A stretch of 64,000 nucleotides of DNA from NCBI RefSeq assembly GCF_014217685.1, contig NZ_CP043654.1, positions 1 through 64,000 of the forward strand, written 5' to 3'. The stretch comes from Glaciihabitans sp. INWT7 (GTDB taxonomy: Bacteria > Actinomycetota > Actinomycetes > Actinomycetales > Microbacteriaceae). The translations under genes were made by a program, and so were the position numbers. Positions 41,568 to 50,818 of this stretch are shown here, piece after piece (positions within the stretch are counted from its first letter, which is position 1; each line of letters opens with the position of its first letter). Under the pieces are notes generated by a model. That model saw only the letters and a list, made by a program, of their open reading frames with translations. It did not search any database and was not told the origin of the DNA.

Positions 41568-42731
41568 TCAGCGATGCCGTGCCCAGTCGGGCGACGCCAT
41601 CGGCACAGGACCACGTACGTCGGCCCTCGATCCGACTGCCACGAGGATGGCAGCTTCTCGCCCCGCCTGGTACAGCCAGCGCGGCGGATCGGCCATCGCG
41701 GCCTCCGGGCTACCCGCCAGCTCGCGAAGGCTCACCCCGACGACCCCTGTCGGCATGACCGCGGTTCCTCCCTCGATCTCGCCCGCGATGACGAACGCCC
41801 TGGAGTTCTCCCTCCGTTGGGAGAGTGCGTAGCCCGCGACCTTCCCCTGGGACGACGTCTCATCAAAGCGACCCTCTCCGGTGATCACGACACCAGCGAC
41901 CTCGATGGCCCGATCCAACCCGGTGAGCGCGGCAATCGCGGCGGCCCCTGGCATAGAGGACGCTGACCACGCAGCCATGAACCCGAACGCGGCGCCACCC
42001 GCTGCTCCCGAACCAGTCAGGTCCGCGAAACCCGTGCCGATGAGTCCAGCGAGAATGGACAGTCCAAGATCGAGCACGGCCACATCGTTATCGGTCGCGC
42101 CCTTCTGTGGACCGAAGGTCGCTGCCGACCCGCGCGCTCCGAGCAGCGGAGCGTCGACGTCGACGAGCAGGCGAATGCCACCTCCGGGAACTGGCTGGAG
42201 GGATCGAAAGTCGACCCGCTTCAGGTCGCAGAGCCCCCCGCCGCCGTCGGAGATCGGATGTTTCTCCACATCGAGTAGCCGGGCTCCGAGCTCCGAGAGT
42301 GCTCCCGCGCCTCCGTCGGTCGAGACCGAACCGCCGAGACAGATCGTGAGCGCGGTGACTCCGGCGTCAAGGGCGGCAGCAATCACCGCACTGAGTCCGC
42401 GCGTATGGGCAGTGAGCGGAGACAGTTTCTCCATCAGCGGTAGCCCCGAAACACGTGCAAGCTCGACCACACCGGAACTGTCCGGCAGCAGAAGCCACGA
42501 GCCTGGCGTCGGGCGGCCGTCGGGGCCGGGTACCGGACCGACATCGACCAACTGTGATCCCGGGACCGCCGCGAAGATGGCGTCGAGGGTGCCTTCCCCG
42601 CCGTCTGCTTGGGGTAGGAGGATGAGCTCGTCGAACGGCCGCTCGACTCGCCAACCAGCTGCGATTGCTGACGCAGCACGGGCAGCATCGATGGACCCCT
42701 TGAAGGAGTCGGGCGCGATCACGACCCGCAT
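41568..42731 (-). CDS. Glycerate kinase
   Basis: This 387-residue glycerate kinase is of the GarK/GlxK family: MRVVIAPDSFKGSIDAARAA at the start, LPQADGGEGTLDAI (about 37-50), CLGGSVSTDGGAGALSELGARLLD, FGPQKGA, and GEGRFDETSSQGKVAGYA. It phosphorylates D-glycerate to 2-phosphoglycerate (or 3-phosphoglycerate in some members), feeding glycolysis. The ATG at 42731 begins the conserved N-terminus. It is the last gene of the run from 45916. The final 25 residues are unusual and lie next to the rearrangement point, so the C-terminus may be altered. Confidence 0.88.
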   Translation of the reverse strand: MRVVIAPDSFKGSIDAARAASAIAAGWRVERPFDELILLPQADGGEGTLDAIFAAVPGSQLVDVGPVPGPDGRPTPGSWLLLPDSSGVVELARVSGLPLMEKLSPLTAHTRGLSAVIAAALDAGVTALTICLGGSVSTDGGAGALSELGARLLDVEKHPISDGGGGLCDLKRVDFRSLQPVPGGGIRLLVDVDAPLLGARGSAATFGPQKGATDNDVAVLDLGLSILAGLIGTGFADLTGSGAAGGAAFGFMAAWSASSMPGAAAIAALTGLDRAIEVAGVVITGEGRFDETSSQGKVAGYALSQRRENSRAFVIAGEIEGGTAVMPTGVVGVSLRELAGSPEAAMADPPRWLYQAGREAAILVAVGSRADVRGPVPMASPDWARHR

Positions 42732-42741
42732 TCTGCGTGCC

Positions 42742-43578
42742 TCACACGTGTTCGGCGATGAGCCGCTCGTACGCATCCGCGACGCGGTTGGCGACCTCGA
42801 ACGCATCAGCATCCCAGATCTCTTGGCGAAAGATTTCGCATTCGACATCCCTCCGGTATCCCGCGGCCCTCACCCACTCGGTGATCGTTGCAAAGTCGAT
42901 GCAGCCGTCCCCTGGAATGCCGCGAGAAAGGAGCGGATCGGAAGCGATGGGCATCATCCAGTCGCAGACCTGGTAGCTGGCGATGCGTCTTTCGCGGCCG
43001 GCGCGCGCGATTTGTTCGCGAAGGGCGGGATCCCACCAGACGTGGAACGTGTCGACAACGACTCCGACCTCCTCGGGGGTGAAAGGAGCGGCGAGGTCGA
43101 GTGCCTGGCCGAGGGTCGACACGACCGCGCGGTCCGAGACGTACATCGGATGGAGGGCCTCGATCGCGAGTGTGACGCCGACCTGGCGAGCGTGCGGAGC
43201 GAGTTCGCCAAGAGCCTCGACAACACGGGACCGCGCGCCCACCAGGTCACGGCTGCCCTCTGGAAGGCCACCCGCGACCAACACCAGCGTGGGCGCTCCC
43301 AGTACGGCCGCCTCGTCGAGCGCGCGCCGGTTATCATCGCTCGCCGCTCGCCGTGCCCGGCCCTCCGGCACGGTGAAGAACCCGCCACGACAGAGGCTCG
43401 ACACCCGCAAACCCGCGTCCCGAACGGCCGCCGCGCTGGCCGTCAACCCGAATTCGGCGACCGGTTCGCGCCAGAGACCGATGGCCGGGATGCCGGCGTC
43501 GACTGTAGCCCGTACCGCGGTCGGGAGGTCGGCGCACTTGATGGTCGCCTGGTTGAGCGAGAAGCGGGCGAGACTCAC
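42742..43578 (-). CDS. Sugar phosphate isomerase/epimerase-like TIM barrel
   Basis: This 278-residue AP-endonuclease-2-type TIM barrel includes FSLNQATIKCADLPTAVRATVDAGIPAIGLWREPVAEFG, LVLVAGGLPEGSRDL, VTLAIEALHPM with a metal-binding Glu, VVVDTFHVWWDP with Asp/His, and a final Glu in VECEIFRQEIW. Family members move carbonyl or hydroxyl groups on sugars, or cleave glycosidic bonds after oxidation. It overlaps the upstream aldolase-like gene by 4 nt. Substrate unknown. Confidence 0.82.
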   Translation of the reverse strand: MSLARFSLNQATIKCADLPTAVRATVDAGIPAIGLWREPVAEFGLTASAAAVRDAGLRVSSLCRGGFFTVPEGRARRAASDDNRRALDEAAVLGAPTLVLVAGGLPEGSRDLVGARSRVVEALGELAPHARQVGVTLAIEALHPMYVSDRAVVSTLGQALDLAAPFTPEEVGVVVDTFHVWWDPALREQIARAGRERRIASYQVCDWMMPIASDPLLSRGIPGDGCIDFATITEWVRAAGYRRDVECEIFRQEIWDADAFEVANRVADAYERLIAEHV

Positions 43579-44753
43579 GCCTGCACCGAGGAGAGAGCGA
43601 GTAGGCCGTTCAGGGCGAGCATCCCGTTCCAGCGCTCGGCGGCGAGGTCCGGTCGCTCGAGGGCACCGGAGGCGTTCGCCAGCCGGACGATCTCACTGAG
43701 GTGCGGCAGGTCGCGTGCCGAATGCAAGCCCCCCACCATGCTGAACGACGATTGGTGACCGTTGAGCCAACTGAGGAACGCGACGCCGGTCTTGTAATAC
43801 TGCGTCGGGGTGGCGAAGACCTGTCGTGCCAGCGCTTCAGTCGGTTCCAGGATGCGACGGTACCCGACGAGGTCGCCGCGGTCCAAGGCTTGCAGCGAGG
43901 CAGATGCATTGGGAGCGATCGCCGCGAAGGCTCCCAGGAGAGCATCGGAATGTCCTCGTTCATCACCCTCGATCAAGCCGACGTAGTTGAAGTCGTCGCC
44001 GGTGAACATGCGCACGCCAGCCGGCAACCGTCGTCGCATCGCGATCTCAGCGTCGGCGTTGAGAAGTGACATCTTGATGCCGCTCACCTGGTCATGGTTT
44101 TCCTCGATGGTCCGGATGACCACGTCGGAGGCGACGGCGACATCTCGCGAGCCGAAATACCCCGCTAGGCTTTCGTCGAAGGCTTCCCCCAGCCAGTGCA
44201 GCACGACGGGGGCTCCCGCTTGCGACAGCACTTCGCGATAGACCCGTTCATAGTCGGCGGCGGTTTCGGCGGCTCGCGCGAGATGCCGCGACGCCATCAT
44301 CACGACGCCCGCGCCCGCCGCCTCGGCGACCTCGAGCTGGAGAAGATAGGCCGCGACGACCGCGTCCAGCGAGATGTACTCCTCCGCGACGTGGTCCGTG
44401 TTGACGCCCACCACAAGCGTCCCTCCGACCTCTCGCGCCTCGGCAGCACTCCGCCGGATGAGTGCGGCCGTCGCGGCCCAGTCCAGGCCCATGTTGCGCT
44501 GGGCAGTATCCATGGCGTCCGCCACCCCAAGCCCCCATGACCAGACGTGACGTCGCACCGCAAGCGTTGCGTCCCAGTCGATCGCCGCGGGCTGTCCTGG
44601 TGTGTTCGCTCCCCACGCGTGGGGCACGACGTGCGCGGCGGCGAACACCATGCGAGACGCGAGAGGGACCGCTGGCCGGGCAAATGCAGGTGCCTCCATG
44701 AGCTCGGCGCTCGAGAGGGTGCCATCCGCGGCGAGCAGCGTGATTGAGGTCAC
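43575..44753 (-). CDS. DUF993 dihydrodipicolinate-synthase-like protein
   Basis: The protein has 392 residues. The segments VFAAAHVVPHAW, VGVNTDHVAEEYISLDAVVAAYLLQLEVAEAAGAGVVMMASRHLARAA, APVVLHWLGEAFDESLAGYFGS, VSGIKMSLLNAD (possible Schiff-base Lys) and VRMFTGDDFNYVGLIEGDE match DUF993, a branch of the class I aldolase/DHDPS fold. An aldol cleavage step is likely. It is 4-nt coupled to genes on both sides (Gfo/Idh upstream, isomerase downstream). Confidence 0.8.
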   Translation of the reverse strand: MTSITLLAADGTLSSAELMEAPAFARPAVPLASRMVFAAAHVVPHAWGANTPGQPAAIDWDATLAVRRHVWSWGLGVADAMDTAQRNMGLDWAATAALIRRSAAEAREVGGTLVVGVNTDHVAEEYISLDAVVAAYLLQLEVAEAAGAGVVMMASRHLARAAETAADYERVYREVLSQAGAPVVLHWLGEAFDESLAGYFGSRDVAVASDVVIRTIEENHDQVSGIKMSLLNADAEIAMRRRLPAGVRMFTGDDFNYVGLIEGDERGHSDALLGAFAAIAPNASASLQALDRGDLVGYRRILEPTEALARQVFATPTQYYKTGVAFLSWLNGHQSSFSMVGGLHSARDLPHLSEIVRLANASGALERPDLAAERWNGMLALNGLLALSSVQA

Positions 44754-45916
44754 GCGGAGCCCACCGGCAACGACGAGGGCTCAAGCTCGACCCGTCGCCC
44801 CTCCCGGGACGATTCGAGGGCCGCCTCGACGAGCCGAAGACCGCGTACACCGGCCATGAAGTCGTAAGGATGGTGACGGCCGGCGTCGACATCCGTGATA
44901 AACTCCTCCCACTGTGCGCGGAAGCCGTTGTCGAAGACCTGATTGTCCGGAACATCCATCCAGATGGAGCGGTAGTCGACGGTTTCGCGCAGATCCGGAT
45001 TCCACACCGGCCGAGGCGTGGCGGTGCGAGGTTGAATGCGGCACTCGAACAAGCCGGCGACGGCCGAGCCGTTGATCCCATCCACCTGGAACTCGATGAG
45101 CTCCCCGCGGTCGACGCGAACCGCCCAGCTCGAGTTGACCTGGGCGATGATGCCGCCCTCGAGTTCGAAGATGCCGTACGCCGCGTCGTCCGCCGTCGCC
45201 GCGTAGTGCTCGCCGCGCTCGTCCCAGCGATCGTGCACGTGCGTGACCGACTTGTTGGTGACCGCCCTGACCGAACCGAACAGATTCTCGAGCACGTAGT
45301 TCCAGTGGCAGTACATGTCGAGCGTGATCCCGCCGCCGTCCTCCGCGCGGTAGTTCCAACTCGGTCGCTGCGCAGGGATCATGTCGCCCTCGAACACCCA
45401 GTAGCCGAACTCGCCTCGAACGCTCAAGATCCGGCCGAAGTAGCCCGAGTCGATCAGGCGCTTGAGCTTGCGCAGGCCGGGAAGGTAGAGCTTGTCGTGC
45501 ACCACGCCATTGATGACTCCGGCGTCGTCGGCCGCGTGAGCCAACTCGAGGCCATCATCGACCGACTCCGCGACGGGCTTCTCGGTGTAGACATGCTTGC
45601 CGGCGGCGATGGCTTTGAGGATGCCGACCTTGCGAACGCCCGTGAGAGCGGCATCGAAATAGATCGGCGCCGTCGCGTCGGCGAGCGCGGCGTCGAGGTC
45701 TGTGGTGAACTCAGCGACCCCGTGAAGCGCCGCCAGCTCGGCGAGTTTCTCGCGATCGCGACCGACCAGGATCGGCTCGACCTGAATGCGGGATCCATCC
45801 GGCAACAGGACGCCGCCCGCATCCCGAATCGCCAGGATCGACCGGACCAGGTGCTGCCGGTACCCCATTCGGCCGGTCACTCCGTTCATGATGATGCGCA
45901 TGGTCCGCGTCGTCAT
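44750..45916 (-). CDS. Gfo/Idh/MocA-family oxidoreductase
   Basis: The protein has 388 residues from the ATG at 45916, which has GGAGCAGAG immediately upstream; a much longer in-frame opening is not protein-like. It has an N-terminal NAD(P)-binding start (RIIMNGVTGRMGYRQHLVRSI), AGKHVYTEKPVAES (the EKP motif), and the C-terminal substrate domain (EDGGGITLDMYCHWNYVLENLFG, with the GG...D...H pattern). It oxidises a hydroxyl group of a cyclic sugar or polyol. It is the first gene of the run to glycerate kinase, so the product is presumably cleaved by the DUF993 enzyme. Confidence 0.85.
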   Translation of the reverse strand: MTTRTMRIIMNGVTGRMGYRQHLVRSILAIRDAGGVLLPDGSRIQVEPILVGRDREKLAELAALHGVAEFTTDLDAALADATAPIYFDAALTGVRKVGILKAIAAGKHVYTEKPVAESVDDGLELAHAADDAGVINGVVHDKLYLPGLRKLKRLIDSGYFGRILSVRGEFGYWVFEGDMIPAQRPSWNYRAEDGGGITLDMYCHWNYVLENLFGSVRAVTNKSVTHVHDRWDERGEHYAATADDAAYGIFELEGGIIAQVNSSWAVRVDRGELIEFQVDGINGSAVAGLFECRIQPRTATPRPVWNPDLRETVDYRSIWMDVPDNQVFDNGFRAQWEEFITDVDAGRHHPYDFMAGVRGLRLVEAALESSREGRRVELEPSSLPVGSA

Positions 45917-46021
45917 CTCTGCTCCTTCGCATCGGGTGGCGTCGTATCTCGGGCGGCGAAAGAGACCCCCGCGCCAACCCAGCCCCACGGTAGCGAGCAG
46001 CCTCTTGGGGAGGGCGAGAGT

Positions 46022-46038
46022 CTTTCGGCCAGTGAAAA
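46022..46038. promoter_or_regulatory. Predicted IclR site A (divergent promoter region)
   Basis: CTTTC-GGCCAGT-GAAAA lies between the Gfo/Idh gene (start 45916, minus) and the DUF2264 gene (start 46105, plus). It shares CAGT-GAA and the 5-7-5 layout with three other intergenic sites in this island. Confidence 0.55.
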
Positions 46039-46104
46039 AAATCTCGGACTTTGCGCGGACCCCCATGGGAAAGTCGAGGGCCACACTGCGTCGAGGAGAA
46101 CGAC

Positions 46105-48099
46105 ATGAGCACACAGAGCCAGTACGCGTCGCCGATACTTCCCCCGCGGCGAATCACGGATCCCGAGATGGAACGCTATTCGTCAACGCTCGAAGACCGC
46201 GAACTGAGCCCCTACACCGGGATCACACGTGAACACTGGCGCGGCGTTGCGCGCGACCTGCTCGATGGCGCGGCGCGATACCGCTCGGCCAGCGGCGCGC
46301 GCATCGAGTTTCCGGGCGCCGCTTCGCAGCAGGGCCCGCGGGCAGACGGACTGGAGGGGTTCTCGCGGACCTTTCTCCTCGCCGCGTTCGACCACATCGG
46401 CGCGCCGGATACCGAAACCGCGACCCGTCTGGACGACTACCTGCAGGGAGTCGTCGCCGGCACGAGCGCCGACCCCCGCGTCGAGGACGCGTGGGAACCG
46501 ATCGAGAACATCGGTGAAAGGTGGGGCCAGTCACAGGTCGAAGCCGCCTGCATCTCGTTGAGCCTGCACCTGACGAAAAGCGATACCTGGGATCGCCTCG
46601 CGCCGGACGAGCAGGATGCCGTGGAGGGCTGGCTGCGTACGGCACTCGATAAGGAGCCGTCGTCCAACAACTGGTACCTGTTTCCGCTCACCATCGCCAG
46701 CTTCTTGGAGGGTGTCGGTCGCATGGATCGCCAGACGTCGTTCGTTATCGAACGCGGCTTCTCTCTGATCGACCAGTGGTATCGGGGCGATGGCTGGTAC
46801 AGCGATGGCGACGGCGAGGCATTCGACCACTACAACGGCTGGGCGATACACTTCTACCCGCTACTTCACGCGTGGCTGCGAGATGACACGGTACGGATGA
46901 CCGTTTTTCGCGAGCGGCTCAGGGCGTTCGTCGGCACCTTCGCAACGACCTTCGACCGCACCGGCGCCTCTCTCTATTTCGGCCGATCACTGACATACCG
47001 GATGAGCGCCTCGGCGTCACTCGCGATAGCCCAGGTCATGGACTGTTCGCCCCTCGAACCGGGCCAGTCCCGGCGGATCATGTCCTCGAATCTGCGCTAC
47101 TTCCTCGACCGCGGCGCCACCTCGAACGGTGTGCTGAGTCTCGGCTGGCAGGGGGAGCACGCGGCGAGCTTGCAGCGCTACTCCGGGCCGGGGTCGCCGT
47201 ACTGGGCGTCGAAGGGATTCGCCGGGCTGTTGCTGCCGCTCGAGCACCCGTTTTGGACGAGCCCTGAGAGCGAGCTGTCGGCCGATCGAGACGATCTGGT
47301 GCGGCCGATCGCGCCGATCGGGCTGATGATCCAGAGCACGGCAGCGGATGGCCTCGTTCGCGTCCACAATCACGGCAGCGACCACCTGAAGCCGCATCAC
47401 GCCGACGACGGGCCGTCGGATCCGCTCTACGCCCGCTTCGCCTACTCGACCCGAACGGGACCAACCGTGGCCGACGGTCCGGCCGACAACGATATCCGAG
47501 TTCAGTTCCGCGGGATCTGGAGCGTCAGGCGTCGAATCCACCACGTCGCCTCGGGGGGCGACTGGGTGGCCTCGTGGCACGCGCCGCGCTTTCCCACATT
47601 GACCAGTGAAGGACATGTCCTCCCCTCCGCCAGGATCGAGAGCGTCACCATCGCGCACGCGCATCTCGAGGTGCGCGTGCACCGTCTTCGCAACGTCCCG
47701 CCCGATTCGGCTGTCGAGTTGTCGGGATGGGCCGTAGCGTCCGATGGCCCGGAGACGTTGATCCGACGCGCACATGGACTCTCCGCCGACTGTCTGCCGG
47801 TCGATGGGAGGGGGCCGAGCTCGAGGGTGATCGGGATAGAGGGCTGGACGTATGCCACGACTGCCGCCGCCACCGGTGGCACCGCATTCGGGCGTTGGGC
47901 CGCCGTGCCGCAGCTGCGCGGATCCGCCGCGACACAGGTACTCGTCGCACTCGTATCACTCAGCGCCGATCCGGGCGCGAACGCAAACGACCTCAGCGAC
48001 CTCGCCGAGATCGAAATCGATGCCTCAACGGTTCGAGTGACGTGGTCGGACTCACTGATCGGGTCGTCGGTCAACCTCGACGACCTGCCATGGACTTGA
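46105..48099 (+). CDS. DUF2264 protein, probable carbohydrate-active enzyme
   Basis: This 664-residue protein starts at the ATG at 46105, with GAGGAG 6 nt upstream. The N-terminal two thirds look like an alpha/alpha barrel: GLEGFSRTFLLAAF, WEPIENIGERWGQSQVEAACISLSLHL, NNWYLFPLTIASFLEG, WYSDGDGEAFDHYNGWAIHFYPLLHAW, YFGRSLTYRMSAS. The last third is a beta-rich domain like those of polysaccharide lyases and hydrolases. There is no signal peptide, so it would act on imported oligosaccharides. DUF2264 proteins are associated with plant cell-wall sugar loci; the exact reaction is not known to me. Confidence 0.8.
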   Translation: MSTQSQYASPILPPRRITDPEMERYSSTLEDRELSPYTGITREHWRGVARDLLDGAARYRSASGARIEFPGAASQQGPRADGLEGFSRTFLLAAFDHIGAPDTETATRLDDYLQGVVAGTSADPRVEDAWEPIENIGERWGQSQVEAACISLSLHLTKSDTWDRLAPDEQDAVEGWLRTALDKEPSSNNWYLFPLTIASFLEGVGRMDRQTSFVIERGFSLIDQWYRGDGWYSDGDGEAFDHYNGWAIHFYPLLHAWLRDDTVRMTVFRERLRAFVGTFATTFDRTGASLYFGRSLTYRMSASASLAIAQVMDCSPLEPGQSRRIMSSNLRYFLDRGATSNGVLSLGWQGEHAASLQRYSGPGSPYWASKGFAGLLLPLEHPFWTSPESELSADRDDLVRPIAPIGLMIQSTAADGLVRVHNHGSDHLKPHHADDGPSDPLYARFAYSTRTGPTVADGPADNDIRVQFRGIWSVRRRIHHVASGGDWVASWHAPRFPTLTSEGHVLPSARIESVTIAHAHLEVRVHRLRNVPPDSAVELSGWAVASDGPETLIRRAHGLSADCLPVDGRGPSSRVIGIEGWTYATTAAATGGTAFGRWAAVPQLRGSAATQVLVALVSLSADPGANANDLSDLAEIEIDASTVRVTWSDSLIGSSVNLDDLPWT

Positions 48100-48112
48100 T
48101 TGCCCTACCAGG

Positions 48113-48697
48113 TCAGTCTTCGGCGAGCTGCTGGCGCACCGGAGGCTCGATCACAAAGCGCGCGATGAGGGTTGGAACGAGCCCCGACCCGACCAGGACC
48201 AGCGGGGAAACGGAGACCAGGACGAAGTACCAGGCGGCGAGCATGACGACGCCACCCAGGCTGCGAAGTGGTCGCCCTACCAGCGCCGCTCGGGTCTCGG
48301 CAAAGAGCGGCCGCCATCCTGTCTCGCGTTCCCGGTCCGCGCAGCTGAGCAGGTTGAGATAGGTGGCGGCCGCGAGACCCGCGATAAAGCTCAGTGTTCC
48401 GACGGCGACGTAGCCCAGCGGGGCGTGAACGGAGAGCCAGAAGAGCCCGCCGACGACGAGCCCTACAGCAAGAAGAGCGCCGATGACGCCGAGCGGCCAA
48501 CTCTGTCGCCATGCGACGGTGAACTGGCGCAGATAGCTGAGAACGCCGACCTTCTCACCGGCGCGATCGTCGGAGAACGACCGCTGAAGGGCGATCGCTG
48601 CGGGCACGGCCGTGATCACCGGGAGGGCGCAGACCACGAAACAGACCTGCAGGAGCAACGCCGTCCCGAGCGCGGAGATGGCGCCGACAATGCGCAT
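48113..48697 (-). CDS. DUF624 (YesL-like) membrane protein
   Basis: This 194-residue membrane protein has about five hydrophobic helices (AISALGTALLLQVCFVVCALPVITAVPAA, PLGVIGALLAVGLVVGGLFWL, GYVAVGTLSFIAGLAAATYL, LGGVVMLAAWYFVLVSVSPLVLVG). It fits DUF624, often found in sugar ABC transporter and pectin-fragment loci. It probably assists uptake or membrane assembly; no direct function known. It converges on the DUF2264 gene and diverges from the CoA-transferase gene across a 147-bp regulatory region. Confidence 0.75.
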   Translation of the reverse strand: MRIVGAISALGTALLLQVCFVVCALPVITAVPAAIALQRSFSDDRAGEKVGVLSYLRQFTVAWRQSWPLGVIGALLAVGLVVGGLFWLSVHAPLGYVAVGTLSFIAGLAAATYLNLLSCADRERETGWRPLFAETRAALVGRPLRSLGGVVMLAAWYFVLVSVSPLVLVGSGLVPTLIARFVIEPPVRQQLAED

Positions 48698-48760
48698 GGT
48701 GCCGCCTCCCGACTCTGGTCAGAGAAGTCAATCACATCCGTCGGGGCTCTCAAGGACCAT

Positions 48761-48777
48761 TTTTCGGTCAGTGAACA
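48761..48777. promoter_or_regulatory. Predicted IclR site B at the CoA-transferase promoter
   Basis: TTTTC-GGTCAGT-GAACA covers the likely -35 region of a promoter whose -10 would be TACATT at 48789-48794. This placement would let a regulator block or recruit polymerase. Confidence 0.55.
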
Positions 48778-48844
48778 ATCGGTTGCGCATACATTTTTGC
48801 GGTGCTACCGTCCAGTCACTTCCCACTGTGAGAAAGGGCACACC

Positions 48845-50026
48845 ATGCTGTCAGGAATCCGCGTCATCAGCTTCACGCACTTCCTCCAGGGGCCATCTGC
48901 CAGCCAGTTCCTCGCCGACCTCGGCGCCGAGGTGATCAAGGTCGAACCACCGACCGGTGCCTTCGAACGAAGCTGGTCTGGCCCGGATGCATACCTCGAC
49001 GGCACAAGCGTCTTCTTCCTCCTAGGGAACCGCAACCAGCAGAGCTTCAGCATCGACTTGAAGGCCCCGGGTGCTCGACGGGTGCTCACCGATCTGCTTG
49101 CTTCGGCCGACGTGCTCATCGAGAGCTTCCGGCCCGGCGCCATGGATCGACTCGGTTTGGGCTACAACGACGTCGCGGCGATCAACCCTCGCCTGATCTA
49201 CTGCTCGCTCTCCGGATACGGCTCCGATGGCCCGTACGTCGACCGACCGGGACAGGACGTCCTGCTCCAAGCGGTTTCCGGGCTCGCCGCGGCAACGGGG
49301 CGAGGCGGGGTCTCCCCCACGCCGGTCGGGGCAAGCATCGTCGATCAGCACGGGGCCACGCTCGGTGCGCTCGGGATCCTGGCGGCTCTGCACGGTCGTG
49401 AGCGCACCGGGCGCGGCATGAAAGTCGAGAGCAATCTCTTGAACGCCGCGCTCGACCTCCAGATCGAACCCTTTGCCTACTATCTCAACGGGTTCCGGGG
49501 AGAGCGCAGCGAGTCGGGGGTCTCGTCGCGCTTTTACAAGGCGCCGTATGGGGTCTTCCCCACCGCAGATGGCTTCGTCTGCCTTTCTTTGAACTCGCTC
49601 GCGACGCTTGAGAAGCTGTTCGGTGATCCGTGGTTCGGTGGGGTGTCGGAAACGGATTCGTACGCACGACGCGAAGAAGTCAACCGTCGGATCGTCGGAC
49701 ATCTCCGTGAGATCCCGACTGCGGAGTGGTTCGCCCGTTGCGAGGCGGTGAAGGTCTGGTACGCACCGGTCAATGGCTATGAGGAGGTCGTGGTGGATCC
49801 GCAGGTGCTTCACAATGAATCGATCCTGGCGTTCGAGCACCCGGAGGCCGGGCACGTAGAGGTGCTTGCGCATCCGATCACATACGACGGGCGGAGGCCC
49901 GGCATCCGATCTGTTCCCCAGGCGCTCGGCGCCAGCACCCGCAGTGTTCTCGGCTCCCTCTCATACACCGAAGCCGAGATCGACGAGCTCGTGGCAGAGG
50001 GAGTGATTCTCGATGGTGCTCACTGA
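48845..50026 (+). CDS. Class III (CaiB/Frc-type) CoA-transferase
   Basis: The protein has 393 residues, the usual family length. The N-terminus (GIRVISFTHFLQGPSASQFLADLGAEVIKVEPP) and the segments SIDLKAPGARRVLTDLLASADVLIESFRPGAMDRLGL and GYGSDGPY are typical. The catalytic aspartate lies in VGASIVDQHG (Asp167). It transfers CoA between carboxylic acids. It overlaps the enoyl-CoA hydratase gene by 14 nt, so the two form one module that activates and hydrates an acid produced in this pathway. CoA chemistry is unusual beside sugar isomerases. Confidence 0.9.
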   Translation: MLSGIRVISFTHFLQGPSASQFLADLGAEVIKVEPPTGAFERSWSGPDAYLDGTSVFFLLGNRNQQSFSIDLKAPGARRVLTDLLASADVLIESFRPGAMDRLGLGYNDVAAINPRLIYCSLSGYGSDGPYVDRPGQDVLLQAVSGLAAATGRGGVSPTPVGASIVDQHGATLGALGILAALHGRERTGRGMKVESNLLNAALDLQIEPFAYYLNGFRGERSESGVSSRFYKAPYGVFPTADGFVCLSLNSLATLEKLFGDPWFGGVSETDSYARREEVNRRIVGHLREIPTAEWFARCEAVKVWYAPVNGYEEVVVDPQVLHNESILAFEHPEAGHVEVLAHPITYDGRRPGIRSVPQALGASTRSVLGSLSYTEAEIDELVAEGVILDGAH

Positions 50027-50813
50027 GGACAACGCGGGGCGGCTAACGCTCGATCGATCTGATGGCGTTCTCACCGTCAGCCTCAATCGGCCCGCGAAAT
50101 ACAACGCCATCGACTCGACCACCGTTCACGAACTGCGCCGCGTGTTCGTGAGTGTCGGCGATGACGCGTCGATCGGCGCCGTCGTGATCACCGGATTCGG
50201 GAAAGCCTTCGCGGCGGGCGCGGACCTCGGCGAATACGCCGTGGCCGACGCCCAGGCGTTCGCGGCCCTGACCGAGAACGCCAACGAACTGTGCCGCGAA
50301 ATCCGAGAATCGCCGGTTCCCGTGATCGCCGCTGTGAACGGCGTTGCCCTCGGGGGTGGATTCGAAGTCGTGCTGAGTTGCGATCTCGTCGTGGCCGCCG
50401 AGTCGGCTCGCTTCGGGCTCCCGGAGATCAAACTCGGGCTCATCCCCGGCTGGGGAGGAACGCAGCGACTTGCCCAGTACGTCGGTCCCAACCGTGCGAA
50501 GCAACTGATCTTCACGGGCGAGACGATCACCGCACACGAAGCCGCGGCCGCGGGGATCGTCAATCGGATGACCACAGCAGAGGAACTGCTCGAGGTCGCG
50601 GGTACGCTCGCCGCGAGCTGTGCGTCCGGACCTCGGCTGGCGATCGCCGCGGCGAAGCGCGCAGTCGACGGGGGTGCTTTCGGAAGTCCCACGGCATCCA
50701 CCGGTTTCGCGCTCGAACAGTCGGAGTTGCGTGGCCTGTTCGCATCGAGCGATGGTCAGGAGGGCATTGCCGCCTTCCTCGCGAAGCGCCCTGCCGACTT
50801 CACGGGTCGGTGA
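50013..50813 (+). CDS. Enoyl-CoA hydratase/isomerase (crotonase family)
   Basis: This 266-residue crotonase has SLNRPAKYNAIDSTTVHEL, the first oxyanion-hole segment GKAFAAGADLGEY, the second in VNGVALGGGFEVVLSCDLVVAAESARFGLPEIKLGLIPGWGGTQRL, and the catalytic Glu in the PEIKLG region. It likely hydrates or isomerises the CoA ester made by the upstream transferase. The downstream FAD oxidoreductase starts 3 nt after the stop. Confidence 0.9.
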   Translation: MVLTEDNAGRLTLDRSDGVLTVSLNRPAKYNAIDSTTVHELRRVFVSVGDDASIGAVVITGFGKAFAAGADLGEYAVADAQAFAALTENANELCREIRESPVPVIAAVNGVALGGGFEVVLSCDLVVAAESARFGLPEIKLGLIPGWGGTQRLAQYVGPNRAKQLIFTGETITAHEAAAAGIVNRMTTAEELLEVAGTLAASCASGPRLAIAAAKRAVDGGAFGSPTASTGFALEQSELRGLFASSDGQEGIAAFLAKRPADFTGR

Positions 50814-50818
50814 GGAGA